Source: Lutraria lutraria (taxonomy: Eukaryota; Mollusca; Bivalvia; Venerida; Mactridae). From it: a stretch of 64,000 nucleotides of DNA. The notes beneath the pieces were generated by a model. That model searched no databases. It saw nothing but the letters and a program-made list of their open reading frames with translations, and was not told the DNA's origin. Location of the stretch: the NCBI GenBank assembly GCA_964023205.1, contig OZ026851.1, positions 18,359,528-18,423,527 on the forward strand. The letters are read 5' to 3'. Position 1 is the first letter of the stretch. Every line of letters starts with the position of its first letter. This document shows positions 35,211 to 46,633 of this stretch, piece after piece. The position numbers and the translations under genes are program-made.

Positions 35211-36778
35211 ATCAAAGTGTCCCTAGGGCCACGATCAAGATAACATGTATATCTACTTGTCACTAGGGCCACGATCAAGATAACATGTATATCTACGTGT
35301 AACTAGGGTCATGATCAAGATGATGTATATATCTACGTGTCACTAAGGTCATGATCAGCATGATGTATATATCTACGTGTTGATAAGGTCACGGTCATGA
35401 TCAAGATGACGTATATATCTACTTGTCACTAGGGTCATGATCAAGATGATGTATATATCTACGTGTCACTAGGGTTATGATCAAGATGATGTATACATCT
35501 ACGTGTTGATAAGGTCACGGTCATGATCAAGACGTATATAATTATCTACTTGTCACTAGGGTTATGATCAAGATGACATATGTACCAATGTGTCAATAGG
35601 AACAAGAATAAGATTACATATGTACCAATGTGTCAATAGGAACATGAACAAGATGACATATGTACCAATGTGTCAATAGGAACATGAACAAGGTGACATA
35701 TGTACCAATGTGTCAATAGGAACAAGAACAAGATGACATATGTACCAATGTGTCAATAGGAACAAGAACAAGATGACATATGTTCCAATGTGTCAATAGG
35801 GACATGAACAAGATGACATATGTACCAATGTGTCAATAGGAACATGAACAAGATGACATATGTTCCAATGTGTCAATAGGAACAAGAACAAGATGACATA
35901 TGTACCAATGTGTCAATAGGAACATGAACAAGATGACATATGTACCAATGTGTCAATAGGAACATGAACAAGATAACATATGTACCCATGTGTCAATAGA
36001 AACATGAACAAGATGACATATGTACCAATGTGTCAATAGGAACAAGAACAAGATGACATATGTACCAATGTGTCAATAGGAACATGAACAAGATGACATA
36101 TGTACCAATGTGTCAATAGGAACAAGAACAAGATGACATATGTACCGATGTGTCAATAGGCACATGAACAAGATGACATATGTATCAATGTGTCAATAGG
36201 AACATGAACAAGATGACATATGTACCAATGTGTCAATAGGAACAAGAACAAGATGACATATGTACCAATGTGTCAATAGGAACAAGAACAAGATGACATA
36301 TGTACCAATGTGTCAATAGGAACATGAACAAGATGACATATGTACCAATGTGTCAATAGGACATGAACAATATGACATATGTACCAATGTGTCAATAGGA
36401 ACAAGAACAAGATGACATATGTACCAATGGGTCAATATGAACAAGAACAAGATGACATATGTACCCATGTGTCAATAGGAACATGAACAAGATTACATAT
36501 GTATCAATGTGTCAATAGGAACAAGAACAAGATGACATATGTACCAATGTGTCAATAGGAACATGAACAAGATGACATATGTACCAATGTGTCAATAGGA
36601 ACAAGAACAAGATGACATATGTACCAATGTGTCAATAGGAACAAGAACAAGATGACATATGTACCAATGTGTCAATAGGAACAAGAACAAGATGACATAT
36701 GTACCAATGTGTCAATAGGAACATAAACAAGATGACATATGTACCAATGTGTCAATAGGAACATGAACAAGATGACAG
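35211..36778. repeat. 40-bp satellite, about 39 units, with a diverged left edge
   Basis: The main array (about 35567-36778, roughly 30 units) repeats CAATAGGAACATGAACAAGA followed by TGACATATGTACCAATGTGT. The left part (35211-35566) repeats CACTAGGGTCATGATCAAGA followed by TGATGTATATATCTACGTGT. That unit has the same length and is clearly homologous. A 39-bp unit occurs near 36359. Confidence 0.92.
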
Positions 36779-37289
36779 CGTAAACAGCGACTTATCTTTG
36801 AATGAGATTAAAATGTTTATATTATTGTTATGGGATGGTGGCCAATATCAAGTAAAATAATTGTCATTGAATAAGATTATTATAACCAGTAGTTGAGGAG
36901 GATTTTACATGTGACAGGTTCTCAATAAATCAAAGTGTGAACCACAAATTCTAGAACAAAAATAATTCCAGCTAAAAGCTTGAGGAAGCCACATTTGACA
37001 CAGGGTCAGAAAATGTTTCTGACAAAGCCAGTCATTCCATCATTCCATGACAATTTTAGTTCGCACCCACAGACACAAATCCTACTGTTGTTTCTACATG
37101 TATTAAACACTAGACTTCTGTTTGGCATACTAGACAATCACACAAAGTGGAATCAACTGATGGAATATAACCACAAGTTACGAGTACATTTTTCTTTAAG
37201 CCTTGGTCAATAATTATTTACAAGCACAAGATACGAAGGACGTTTAAACATTAGTATTGTGATAATATATTTTATGTTGTTTGTTCAGT

Positions 37290-37458
37290 ACAGAATAAAG
37301 GCCACACTTGGGAAAGACGAAATGTGACCGTTATTGACAAGGGATCCTTATACGGGGGTCATTTCATTTTAAATAATCAATGACAGTTTTTAAGAGAACA
37401 GCCTTTAATCACAGAGTGGCTTTTATTCAGAGGTGACCATTAACACAGATTTGAAAGT
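37290..37458 (+). mobile_element. MITE family C copy 3, degraded
   Basis: It shares AATAAAGGCCACACTTGGGA, AATCAATGACAGTTTTTAAG and TTTATTCAGAGGTGACC with the other copies. The termini are eroded. Confidence 0.5.
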
Positions 37459-38104
37459 TGTAATAATCACATCTTCAGATCTTAGAAGGTCTTGTTATCA
37501 ATATGATATTTTTATATTTATATATGTTAAGAAGTCATAATTATTGACGATTTTTTTTTCAATTTCAAAGTACGTACTCCTTCGATCTTTCGTAAATTCC
37601 ACATCTGGTGTTTAAATTTCTTCAAATTCCACACATGAAGGAAGACAAGTGGTTACGCCTTGAACTCATTTAATTAAACAAACATACAGTAATAAGTAAT
37701 TGATACAAAGTTTAATTATTTAAGTTTGTGACACAGTATCGTTATCAGTAGCTTTAAGCATTAATTGCCCGGATATGTTCAAAGCTTATACGCATGTCAC
37801 AACATCAGAATTTTAGCAACCACGCAATTAATCTCCTGGTTAAATCAAGATGAAAAAATTTGATAACAGGGCTATACTTATTGACTTTTCATCTCGTTTG
37901 TTTTGTATCACAACGATTTCCTGAAGCAACGTAAGATATTTGCTAAAAAGCACGAGCATCACGTGCTGTAAGGTTCCAATTATTTGCTGATCACATGTTG
38001 AAGGTGATTAAGATAGTCTTAGAAGCTTGAAGATAGTTTAGAACAATTTGGTGCAACAGGTCATTTAATGAGTATGTAGTTACATCAGTATTGAATGTGA
38101 CTAC

Positions 38105-38310
38105 TGGTACACAGCCCTTTTTTAAGGTTTTGGGGAAGGGTGGCAGGGTCATTTTCAAGGGGACTTATGCATAAAAAATAATCAAATTGGGGGAAAATTA
38201 CTAACAAGCACAGTGTAAAAAAGGTTGGGGAATTTCTTTTCAAATTTGAGGAATAATACATGCTATTCAGCTTGGGGAATGGGGCCAAAAATCAGCCCCA
38301 AATTTGCCCC
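38105..38310. repeat. Purine-rich low-complexity block
   Basis: AAGGTTTTGGGGAAGGGTGG, TTGGGGGAAAATTAC and TTGGGGAATGGGG recur, and resemble in reverse the CTTCCCC-rich blocks near 21350-21480. No coding support. Confidence 0.35.
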
Positions 38311-38407
38311 CCAAAAAGGGCTGATATATATGTACCGTGACTGTAACTATATATATTTACTTTTTGATAGTAATGTAGTGTGTAATTTTTGGTAAGTGGA
38401 GATAATA

Positions 38408-38672
38408 CAGGGTGTCCCAAAAGAAAGGTAACACTTTCATGCATGTTTATTGTGTCTTTAAATTGCAGATGAATACATACTATTTATATAGATATGTAGG
38501 TCAAAGATGTAAGTTTTTTGTGTCAGAGAACCATATGAATATATTCAGTATTTGCAATTTAATACAAATTTGAAAACAAAAGTGCATTTTTCACCCTTGA
38601 CGTCGTTTTAGTAATTTATGACGTTTCTGATGTGACAACCTTTCATCCTCTTTACTTACCAGGGACACCCTG
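38408..38672. mobile_element. 265-bp mariner-like MITE with TA duplication
   Basis: Perfect 11-bp terminal inverted repeats CAGGGTGTCCC / GGGACACCCTG are flanked by TA on both sides (38406-38407 and 38673-38674). This matches the Tc1/mariner terminus CAGGGTGTCCC. There is no transposase. Confidence 0.75.
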
Positions 38673-39158
38673 TATTTTACAGGAAAATGTTAACTTTTTT
38701 CGACGGCATAATGAATGGGATCATAATTTGAGGGAAGTAGAAACATTTCCTAAGATTGAAGTTCTCTGTACAACTAGAACAGTCTCTAGGGAAATTATAT
38801 ACACCATCTTTGGCAGTTTTCACCATATTGTCATTTTGGTGACCTTAACAGAAATAAAATGTTGCACAATGTCATTGAATACTCTGCATATCTTCACAAT
38901 CTGTCAATTTTTATTCAGATTTTTGCCAATTATATTGCGCATGCCTTCAATTTAAGCAATATTATTCAAAATGTCTTATATGTACAGGCTTTATAATTGA
39001 CAATGTCAAACTTTATAATCCAGATTTCTTAAAAAGCCTTATACAAACTTTGAGTTCCTAAATATCGTGAATGTTTTATGTTTACATGGTGTTGGACTAT
39101 ACCTGCAAGAAACATGACATTGTATCAAACAACAGCAGCAACAACAACATTTTGTTAC

Positions 39159-39252
39159 CTTTTCGTGTGAAGTTCATTGGTCTGGCTATAGCGTCTACTC
39201 TGTCTATACTGAGAGACACGATCATGAACGTTGAAGCATATACCACTAAAAC
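39159..39252 (-). CDS. CCAPR: CCAPR-like receptor exon: TM3 core and second intracellular loop
   Basis: This 94-nt exon encodes residues 82-112 plus one base of residue 113. It reads VLVVYASTFMIVSLSIDRV then DAIARPMNFTRK. YASTF, VSLSIDR and PMNF are hallmarks of the CCAP/NPS receptor group. The G-protein-coupling triplet at residues 98-100 is Asp-Arg-Val, not the common Asp-Arg-Tyr. The acceptor is GGTTTCAG and the donor is AAAG/GTAACA. The acceptor and the first bases of the exon belong to a short tandem repeat that continues upstream into the intron (see findings). The downstream intron is 27.6 kb, but exit phase 1 agrees with the next exon. Confidence 0.9.
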
Positions 39253-39352
39253 CTGAAACCAGTCAATATTGTAAGATATAAAACCGGAAACCAGTCAATA
39301 TTGTATGATTATAAATTATATTATAAAACCAGAAACCAGTCAATATTGTATG
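39247..39352 (-). repeat. Three tandem units overlapping the TM3-exon splice acceptor
   Basis: On the minus strand the block AATATTGACTGGTTTC, then T/C/A, then GGTTTTA occurs three times (plus-strand starts 39247, 39279, 39324). The last one is the true acceptor and first six exon bases. The two upstream copies have CTGG and CCGG where the true site has CAGG. Confidence 0.75.
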
Positions 39353-39404
39353 ACTATAATCTATATAACAATGTGACAAAAAGATGTTCATCAAAAAATT
39401 GTCA

Positions 39405-39512
39405 TTGAATATTGAGGACAAATTGACCTGCAAAGAAAGACCACCTGTCAATAAAAGCCACATTTTGTCTTTCCTAAGAGTAACCTTTGTTCAGAGGATT
39501 GACTGTATACCA
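39405..39512 (+). mobile_element. MITE family C copy 4, 3' part
   Basis: It contains ACCACCTGTCAATAAAAGCC, the GTAACCTTTGTTCAGAGG block and the terminus TTGACTGTAT. It lies 150 bp upstream of the TM3 exon. Confidence 0.5.
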
Positions 39513-39779
39513 TTTTTCAACTACAACATAATTGGATATTTTGTTACATTTTTAGCACAGATGCTTGAAAATGTCTAAATCAAAGCCCTTTACTTCTCTG
39601 ATACTTGATTTAACACAGGTGTGTGGGTTAACAAGAAACAAACAAAAAAATGATATTCCTCCTCCATTTCATAGTTCTGTCTCTGCTACATTTGATAGAT
39701 CTTTTTGCCAACACCTCATTATCAGCATGGAAATAGTAATTAAATCCATCTGTCTACTTTCAGAATAAGAATACAAATT

Positions 39780-41840
39780 TACAGAAGCTATATATTCATT
39801 TAAGTGGATTCATGGCACTGAATGTTCTCTAAATTAAGTGAGGTTTTAAATGAGCTCAGACAGACAGATTTACAGAATCATCTCAGATAGGTATTCTAAG
39901 TTATCTAAGGCTTTCTCGTCTGAAAACACTATATTCTGAAGTTGTATGATTTCTTTGTGTGATGTCAATAAATCATATATATATTTATGTGAACAAATTC
40001 ATGTTTATAGATCTTATTACATCGCTGTAATAAGGTGTTAGGATCCTAGGCAGGCTCTGAAAATTACTGTCTTAAAATGGGGTGGACAGATATTTGAAAT
40101 GTTTAAAATTCTTATTGGTTTCCATGATGGAAAATGATTAACCATGAATTTAAAAAAAAAAAACAATGACATTCCATTGAGATATTTAAATTTGCATTGA
40201 AGTCTATGTGAGTTACTCATTTATTTACAAAATCAAAGACAAAAAACATCAAATTTCAACGAAATTGCATGGTAAATAGATGCAATAACATAGTATCAAT
40301 CTAATTTGATAGAGAAATATATTGGTCACCATGCAATACCTTTATATTGTTTTTCTATTTTCAAGAAGGGCAACAACTCTTACAAATACCAGTTTTAGGG
40401 ATGTGATACCTTAATGAACCAATAATTAGCAGTACACGTTGGTATGTTAGCGTCATATGACAAATAGTTAGCATGTTGATTCATGTCTAAAGGTTACTCA
40501 TATTTCATGAACTATTCATGAAGTGTGCAAGAAAGTTCAAGGAAAATTTATGTTTTCATTAATTCCTTTCAAAGGAGGACTAAACTACATGCACTTATAT
40601 ACAGTTACTCGGAGTGTCTGCGATTTTTCACTTGAATATCATGTGTTTGTTAGAGGGTGTGATTTTATATATTTAAGAATTAATGGGCGAAATTTCATGA
40701 ATTTTAAGATCATTACAAAGTGATGTTTACGTTAAGCTACTCCTTAAATAGTCCTGATTCATCATTTTCTGTGAGGTATTTTCCTGTCTAGACACAAATT
40801 AATTCAATTTTAAAACATTCCATTATGGATCATTAGAAGCAATATTCATGCTGGCTTTTAAAGGAAGATCAAGAATTCCTCCTGTGAACCATTTGCTACT
40901 TGAGATAATAATGACAGACTTTCATGCAAGAGAAAAGTTGGACTCCTAAAACTAATACGCCGTTAGAACAGCATGTCACACTATCGTCTAGAGCAATTTT
41001 TGTGAATTGAATTTTTAACATTAACGTTTAAACAGCTGATGCATATTTTATGTAATACATTAACTTTTGTCATATTAAGACGAAAATTTCACATTTAAGT
41101 AGTTTTATGTGACAATATTAATGAATTGAATTATGGTTTAGTGTTACCTTAGCTGACAAACAGACAGCGAAACGCGTCAAAGTGGTTCCGGAGAAAATCA
41201 GGGATTTTCCATGCTGAAGTTTATTTTGAAATACAACAAGTTTACTTAATGACATATCCGATAGTTGATATTGCGCATCTTAGTGCGCATCCATGACAGT
41301 AATTTTACTATTAAACATATAGGTAAAATGAAAACACATAGAGTTTTGTTTTAACTTTGCATGACCACAGCATATGATAATAGAAACATTTTATGCAAAA
41401 ACAAAAATGGGGACCGTGGTGCTCGTTTCTGAGTTGTCTGCCCTTGAAAGTGACTTTTTGGCTTATATCTTGCCTATATGCTTAAGTGTAAAATTGTGGA
41501 AACTGTCAGATATGTCCTTAAACATTCATTAGAATTTCATACTAAGGATAAAGATGTCACAATATCAGCTAAGTCCGGGCCATTTCTATCATCATGCATT
41601 ATATGAATTTCGACAAACAAATTGAATTGTACGTGATATTATTTAACTAGGTTTTGGACACATTCGTATTTCGACACTGATCAGATATAAAGTCGTTTTT
41701 ATAAAATAAAAAATTATACAATGCATAAAACACTGAATTTTAGGACCTTAATATTGTAATATTTGTTTATTTTTTGGGCTTAACGTCGTTTTTCAATATT
41801 TTTTCAGTTATATATAATATGGCGGCCGACTGACCTAACT
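39780..41840. other. AT-rich intronic stretch
   Basis: No gene, tandem repeat or clear mobile-element terminus was recognised. Confidence 0.4.
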
Positions 41841-41849
41841 AGCTTTTAT

Positions 41850-41995
41850 GGACTGTATTTTAATGGTTAACCAATACTTATACTTACCCTTCCACATGGA
41901 ACTGACAACTTCTCCACATGTGGAGGAAAATGTACAAATGTTCATGTAAGGGTATGGCATGCCTCGACAGGGAATCAAACCCGGTAAACCAGGTT
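41850..41995 (-). mobile_element. SINE family II fragment
   Basis: TTTTATGGACTGTATTTTAA, CTTCTCCACATGTGGAGGAA and the head remnant CTCGACAGGGAATCAAACCC follow the order seen at 20545-20772. It ends 44 bp from the TM2 exon donor side. Confidence 0.5.
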
Positions 41996-42038
41996 AAATC
42001 TTGTAACTACAGAGATATGAGGTAAGTTTTATAGTTAC

Positions 42039-42142
42039 CTGTAGAAAGCGAACAATCTTGCACAGAGCAGAACCACCGTGCCAAACAACCAGGCAACGTT
42101 CTGCTAAGTCAACTGTCACATGAAATAAACCTACAGCAAGGT
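42039..42142 (-). CDS. CCAPR: CCAPR-like receptor exon: TM2, first extracellular loop, start of TM3
   Basis: This 104-nt exon encodes residues 47-81. The split first codon makes Asp47, the conserved helix-2 sodium-site aspartate, in the context NLAVADLAVG. The extracellular loop contains WHGG, the usual Trp of loop 1, and Cys74 is the TM3 end of the conserved disulfide. It ends KIVRFLQ, close to the RYLQ/RFSQ segment of NPS and CCAP receptors. The acceptor is TTTCAG and the donor is CAG/GTAACT. Entry phase is 1 and exit phase 0. The exon was too short to stand out as an ORF and was found by translating between splice sites. Confidence 0.9.
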
Positions 42143-42829
42143 CTGAAATAAAACAACTTAGGTCCGTCAAAATAAACTTACATTAAGTTTAATCAATGTT
42201 AAAACAGTTCACAGTTTAATACAATGTACACTGCTCAACATGTATAATCGATCAACTTTGAAATAAGGGTCTTCTCTCTTTTGTTGGTGCTGGTATACAT
42301 GACATTGTATTGCAAAATGAAATTTTAAAAATTGTTTCCTTATATTTTATGTATTACACCATGTATCATGTATTGCCAAAACAGAAATAAATCTATCTAC
42401 TGGTATCTATCTAACTTGATTTTTGTGTATTTCATGAATATGTGATACCATCAAGATATTTAAAGCAATCAAATGCCTATTATGAGTATACTAAACACAA
42501 TGTTAAATGTCAGGATACTTTAGAATAAGTGAAGCTTAAGACAGAATGAAGTGGTTTTAATTGCTTCATCTGTAAAATATCAAATCAATTTAGTGATTGT
42601 CCTACTCACAAAATATTCAGAGAAGACGTTGCTGACCGATTATGAAAATAGAGCAGTGTACTGAAAAATAAATTAATATTAATTGCAATAATACGTGTTC
42701 AGTACATACTAGAACTTTTTAGCAGAAAAAAGTAAACTTTTGAATAAAAGACTTCTACATAATTGCTTCCTGAAGACGTATACATCTTTCTTTATTGTAT
42801 TACACAACTTTCTACTAATGAATAAAGCA

Positions 42830-43012
42830 CAGTCAAGCAATTGTAAATGGCCACCGCCATACAAAAGCAACCCTATGAAGAAAGGCCATTGTTTTGAAAA
42901 CCGTCATTTACTATTTAGAACAAAATGATCTCAGATTAATGGCCATCTGTCAATTAAGGCCATACTATATCTTTCTCAAGAGTGCCTTTGTTCACAGGCT
43001 TGACTGTATATT
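42830..43012 (+). mobile_element. MITE family C copy 5
   Basis: It shares AAGAAAGGCCATTGTTTTG, ATCTGTCAATTAAGGCC and the end CACAGGCTTGACTGTAT with the family. It sits between the TM1 and TM2 exons. Confidence 0.55.
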
Positions 43013-43339
43013 GCTATGCCTTTTTAGTTTAGTTTATACTGTAAATGTGACAAAATGGATTTCTTTTCTAATGGAATGAAACGTGTGTTTAAAAGTGTTT
43101 TTGCTCAGAATAACAGACTCAGATATATTCAAGTTTCAAATGCGAGCTGGATATTGTGGTGGCATGAAGGGGACTTAGAAATGTTTTATTTATTGCGTGG
43201 GCACATCATACTTACTACCGGTATGTGCGCATACCATAGATAGTATGTGGCCACGCGACAAATAGAATATTTCCGATCCCCTTTATGCCACCGTAGGATT
43301 CCAATATTGTGAAGAAATCACATTTTGTTACATACTCAC

Positions 43340-43478
43340 CAGCGACTGCAAGATTCGCAATGAAGAAGTTCATCCTTGTTTTCAGCCCTGTTTCGGAGAG
43401 AGCGATAGCAATAAGAACACCAGTGTTACCAAATACTATAAAAGTGAAAAGTCCAACAAGTACAGCCAGCTGTGGTAT
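43340..43478 (-). CDS. CCAPR: CCAPR-like receptor exon: TM1 and first intracellular loop
   Basis: This 139-nt exon encodes residues 1-46 plus one base of residue 47. It starts IPQLAVLVGLF and includes the TM1 signature GNTGVL (the conserved Asn of helix 1) followed by the loop KTRMNFFI, which is nearly identical to the SRMNFF loop of CCAP and NPS receptors. The exon is bounded by an acceptor TTTTCAG at its high-coordinate side and a consensus donor CTG/GTGAGT at its low-coordinate side. It begins in phase 0 and ends in phase 1. Reading past the donor gives an unrelated sequence, which supports the boundary. This is the most 5' exon recognised, so the glycosylated extracellular N-terminus expected for the family must come from an upstream exon. 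Confidence 0.9.
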
Positions 43479-43717
43479 CTGAAAATACAGTGAAAATAAA
43501 CTGGTTATGATGTCTCTTAGATTGTTATTTAGAAGAATGGTCGGTCTTTCAGTGCTCATGTGAGTAATACAACACAACTGGTATCATTTCATATATTCTA
43601 TCTCATGATCTGGACATGGTTGACACTCAGAGAAAATGGTATCCACCATTTTTATCAGTTACATATATACTTATAATTTAGCTATTGTGTATTAACTAGA
43701 TATTTATTTATCTGTTG

Positions 43718-43812
43718 TTTAACAGTTCATTTGACAGCTATGGTCGTTTGAGAGTCACCCACAGCGTGAGAGGCGAGAGCAGATACAAGAAAACCGGTTA
43801 TTTATATCCCAA
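43718..43812 (-). mobile_element. SINE family I, 3' fragment
   Basis: TGTTGTTTAACAGTTCATTT and GACAGCTATGGTCGTTTGAG are the reverse of the family tail. It is cut off by element copy E. Confidence 0.5.
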
Positions 43813-43816
43813 CTCA

Positions 43817-45719
43817 GGTTTTTAGCTCACCAGAGCACGAATGTGCTCAAGGTGAGCTTTTGTGATCGCCCTGCGTCCATCGTGCGTCGTGAAGTGGCGT
43901 CCATGTTTACTTAAAACAACATCTCCTCCTACACTGCTATGCCGATTGCAACCAAACTTTGCTGGAATGATCCTTGGGTGGTCCCCTTTCAAAGTTGTTC
44001 AAAAAATTAAATTTCATTAAAAACTCTGGTTGCTATGGCAACAAATAGAAAAAACTTAAAAAATCTTCTTGTCCGAAACCACAGGGCCTAGAGCTGAGAT
44101 ATTTGGTATGTAGCATTGTCTAATGGAACTCTACAAAGTTTGTTCAAATTATTCCCCTGGGGTCAAAATTGGCTCCGCCCCGGGGGTAACTTGATTTGAC
44201 ATAGACTTATATAGGAAATTTAAAAAATCTTCTTGTCGAAAACTACAATGCCTAGAGCTTTGATATTTAGTGTGTTGCATAGTCTAGTGGACCTCTACTA
44301 AGTTTGTTCAAATTATTGCCCTAGGGTCAAAATTGGCCCCGCCCCGGGGGTTACTTGATTTATATAGACTTATATAGGAAAATTTAAAAAATCTTCTTCT
44401 CCAAAACCGCAAGGCCTAGAGCTTAGATATTTTGTATGTGGCATTGTCTAGTGGACCTCTACCAAGTTTGTTCAAATTATGGCCCCGGGGTCAAAATTGG
44501 CCCTGCCCTGGGGTTTATTCTATTTTATATAGGAAAATTAAAAAAATCTTCTTCTCCGAAACCACAAGGCCTAGAGCTATGATATTTGGTATGTGGCATT
44601 GTCTAGTGGACCTCTACCAAGTTTGTTCAAATTATGGCCCCGGGGTCAAAATTGGCCCTGCCCTGGGTTTATTTTATTTTATATAGGGAAATTAAAAAAA
44701 TCTTCTTCTCCGAAACCACAAGGTCTAGAGCTATATTTGGTATGTAGCATTGTCTAGTGGACCTCTACCAAGTTTGTTCAAATTATTGCCCTAGGGTCAA
44801 AATTGGCCCCGCCCCGGGGGTCACTTGATTTATATAGACTTATATAGGAAAATTCAAAAAATCTTCTTCTCCAAAACCGCAAGGCCTAGAGCTTAGATAT
44901 TTTGTATGTGGCATTGTCTAGTGGACCTCTACCAAATTTGTTCAAATTATGGCCCCGGGGTCAAAATTGGCCCTGCCCTTGGGTTTATTCTATTTTATAA
45001 TGGAAAATTTAAAAAATCTTCTTCTCCGAAACCACAACGCCTAGAGCTATGATATTTGGTATGTAGCATTGTCTAGGGGACCTCTACCAAGTTTGTTCAA
45101 ATTATTGCCCTAGGGTCAAAATTGGCCCCGCCCCGGGGGTCACTTGATTTATATAGACTTACATAGGAAAATTTAAAAAATCTTCTACTCCAAAACCGCA
45201 AGGCCTAGAGCTTAGATATTTTGTATGTGGCATTGTCTAGTGGACCTCTACCAAGTTTGTTCAAATTATTGTCCTAGGGTCAAAATTGGCCCCGCCCCGG
45301 GGGTCACTTGATTTATATAGACTTATATAGGAAAATTTAAAAAATCTTCTCCGAAACTGCAAGGCCTAGAGCTTTGATATTTTGTATGTGGCATTGTCTA
45401 GTGGACCTCTACCAAGTTTGTTCAAATTATGGCCCGGGGTCAAAATTAGCCCTGCCCTGGGGTTTACTCTATTTTATATAGGAAAATTTAAAAAATCTTC
45501 TCCGAAACCACAAGGCCTAGAGCTAAGATATTTGGTATCTAGCTTTGTCTAATGGACCTCTATTAAATCTGTTCATATAATGGCCATGGGATAAAAAAAT
45601 TGGCCCAGATTGGTCACTTGATCTTACTTGGACTCGTATAGAAAACTTCAACAATGTTCATCTCCAAATGACCTTTTCTCCTGGTGAGCATTTATAGGGC
45701 CATCATGGCCCTCTTGTTT
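43817..45719 (-). mobile_element. Tandem-core element copy E, full length
   Basis: In minus orientation it has the 5' hairpin AGGGCCATGATGGCCCT (45697-45713), a unique region with CCAAGTAAGATCAAGTGACC, eight or so core units of about 200 bp, and the 3' hairpin (GAGCACATTCGTGCTCTGG, GTGAGCTAAAA) at 43819-43857. Adjacent core units alternate between a GCCCCGCCCCGGGGGTCACT type and a GGCCCTGCCCTGGGGTTTAT type. Confidence 0.8.
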
Positions 45720-46034
45720 AAAAAATATTTTTGGAACATGACCCATACCCTTGAGATTCGGAATTTCAGTGGTGTTTTGTTTAAAAATGGGAAAATATGT
45801 GTGACTGCAATTTTGCATTGTTTATTAAAAAACAAACAATCACTGTCCATGATGGGAACTTTCAATCATTACAAGTCTATAACACTGAAAGATCTTGTGT
45901 TTAAAAAGGTTTTATTTTATTCACTTTTGGGGGGAAATTTAATTGGGAATTACTATTACTATTTTCAATTGGGAAATTTACCAAATATTGGGTATAAAAT
46001 CAGCCAAAAAACCCCACTCTGCTACTCTTTTCAA

Positions 46035-46225
46035 ATAGTTGATATAAATAAAGCACCGATACGTGCCTCATTCGTTTCCTGCGATTTTCCAAACTATGTT
46101 CAGTAGTTTGGTTTATGATACTGAAAAAGCGTCCTTGAAATATCAGATACCAGAGCCAAGATTCGAACAAATAACCTTTCAATTGATAGTCCAGCGCGTT
46201 ACCACAAAACCACCAATCCAATCAT
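46035..46225 (-). mobile_element. SINE family I, 5' part
   Basis: On the minus strand: GGTTTTGTGGTAACGCGCTGG, a B-box remnant TTCGAATCTTGGC, and GTATCGGTGCTTTAT. The tail is missing. Confidence 0.6.
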
Positions 46226-46302
46226 AAACAGGCTATGAAGAAGCGTATTAATGGTCTGGCTGGACCAGACTAGGAAATAGAAGAAATACACTGGTATACG
46301 AT

Positions 46303-46633
46303 CAGGGCTCGACACTAACAGTGGTCTGTTAGTTCGAGGCTACCTATTTTCTCCAAGGACTACCTAGGTTTCCAAGCTGGGTATCCCGTTGGGCTATCTG
46401 AAATTTGGGTGACCTGAATTCTATACATTTAATAAATTAAATAATAAAGCTTACAAACTTTGTTAGATCTGATGTGATGCAACCTGTATAACTTTGTTCA
46501 ATACATTTGTGAAAATCTGACAAATATATATTTTATGTAATGAGGACTATCTATAATTTGCAAGGACTTCCTCATTTTCTATGCAAGTAGTCCTGTCGAC
46601 TACCTCTTGAAAAAAAGTTTGTGTCAAGCCCTG
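46303..46633. mobile_element. 331-bp hAT-like MITE
   Basis: The termini CAGGGCTCGACACTAAC and (reverse complement of the right end) CAGGGCTTGACACAAAC form 17-bp inverted repeats of hAT type. The flanking eight bases do not form a recognisable target duplication. Confidence 0.6.

Larger units (their letters stand above)
2171..43478 (-). other. CCAPR: Gene locus: CCAP/neuropeptide-S-type receptor (rhodopsin-family GPCR), 5' end missing
   Basis: Eight exons on the minus strand (43340-43478, 42039-42142, 39159-39252, 11433-11575, 10984-11125, 5830-5922, 4563-4746, 2171-2741) join in compatible phases into 489 residues followed by a stop. All introns are GT-AG. The product carries all seven helices, the TM3-ECL2 cysteine pair, SWCPYF in TM6 and NPIIY in TM7. 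Segments such as RMNFFI, SIDRVDAI, GIIPQAKIRTLKM and QSLAPLNSAANP are typical of arthropod CCAP receptors and their vertebrate orthologue NPSR1. This family couples extracellular peptide binding to G proteins at the plasma membrane. The intron between the TM3 and TM4 exons is 27.6 kb. The extracellular N-terminus and start codon were not found; the TM1 exon begins in phase 0, so at least one upstream exon is missing. Residue numbers in the exon entries count from the first TM1-exon codon. Confidence 0.9.

Noticed and set aside
35211..36778. CRISPR-like array
   Set aside because: Units are directly adjacent with no unique spacers; this is a 40-bp satellite in a eukaryotic intron.
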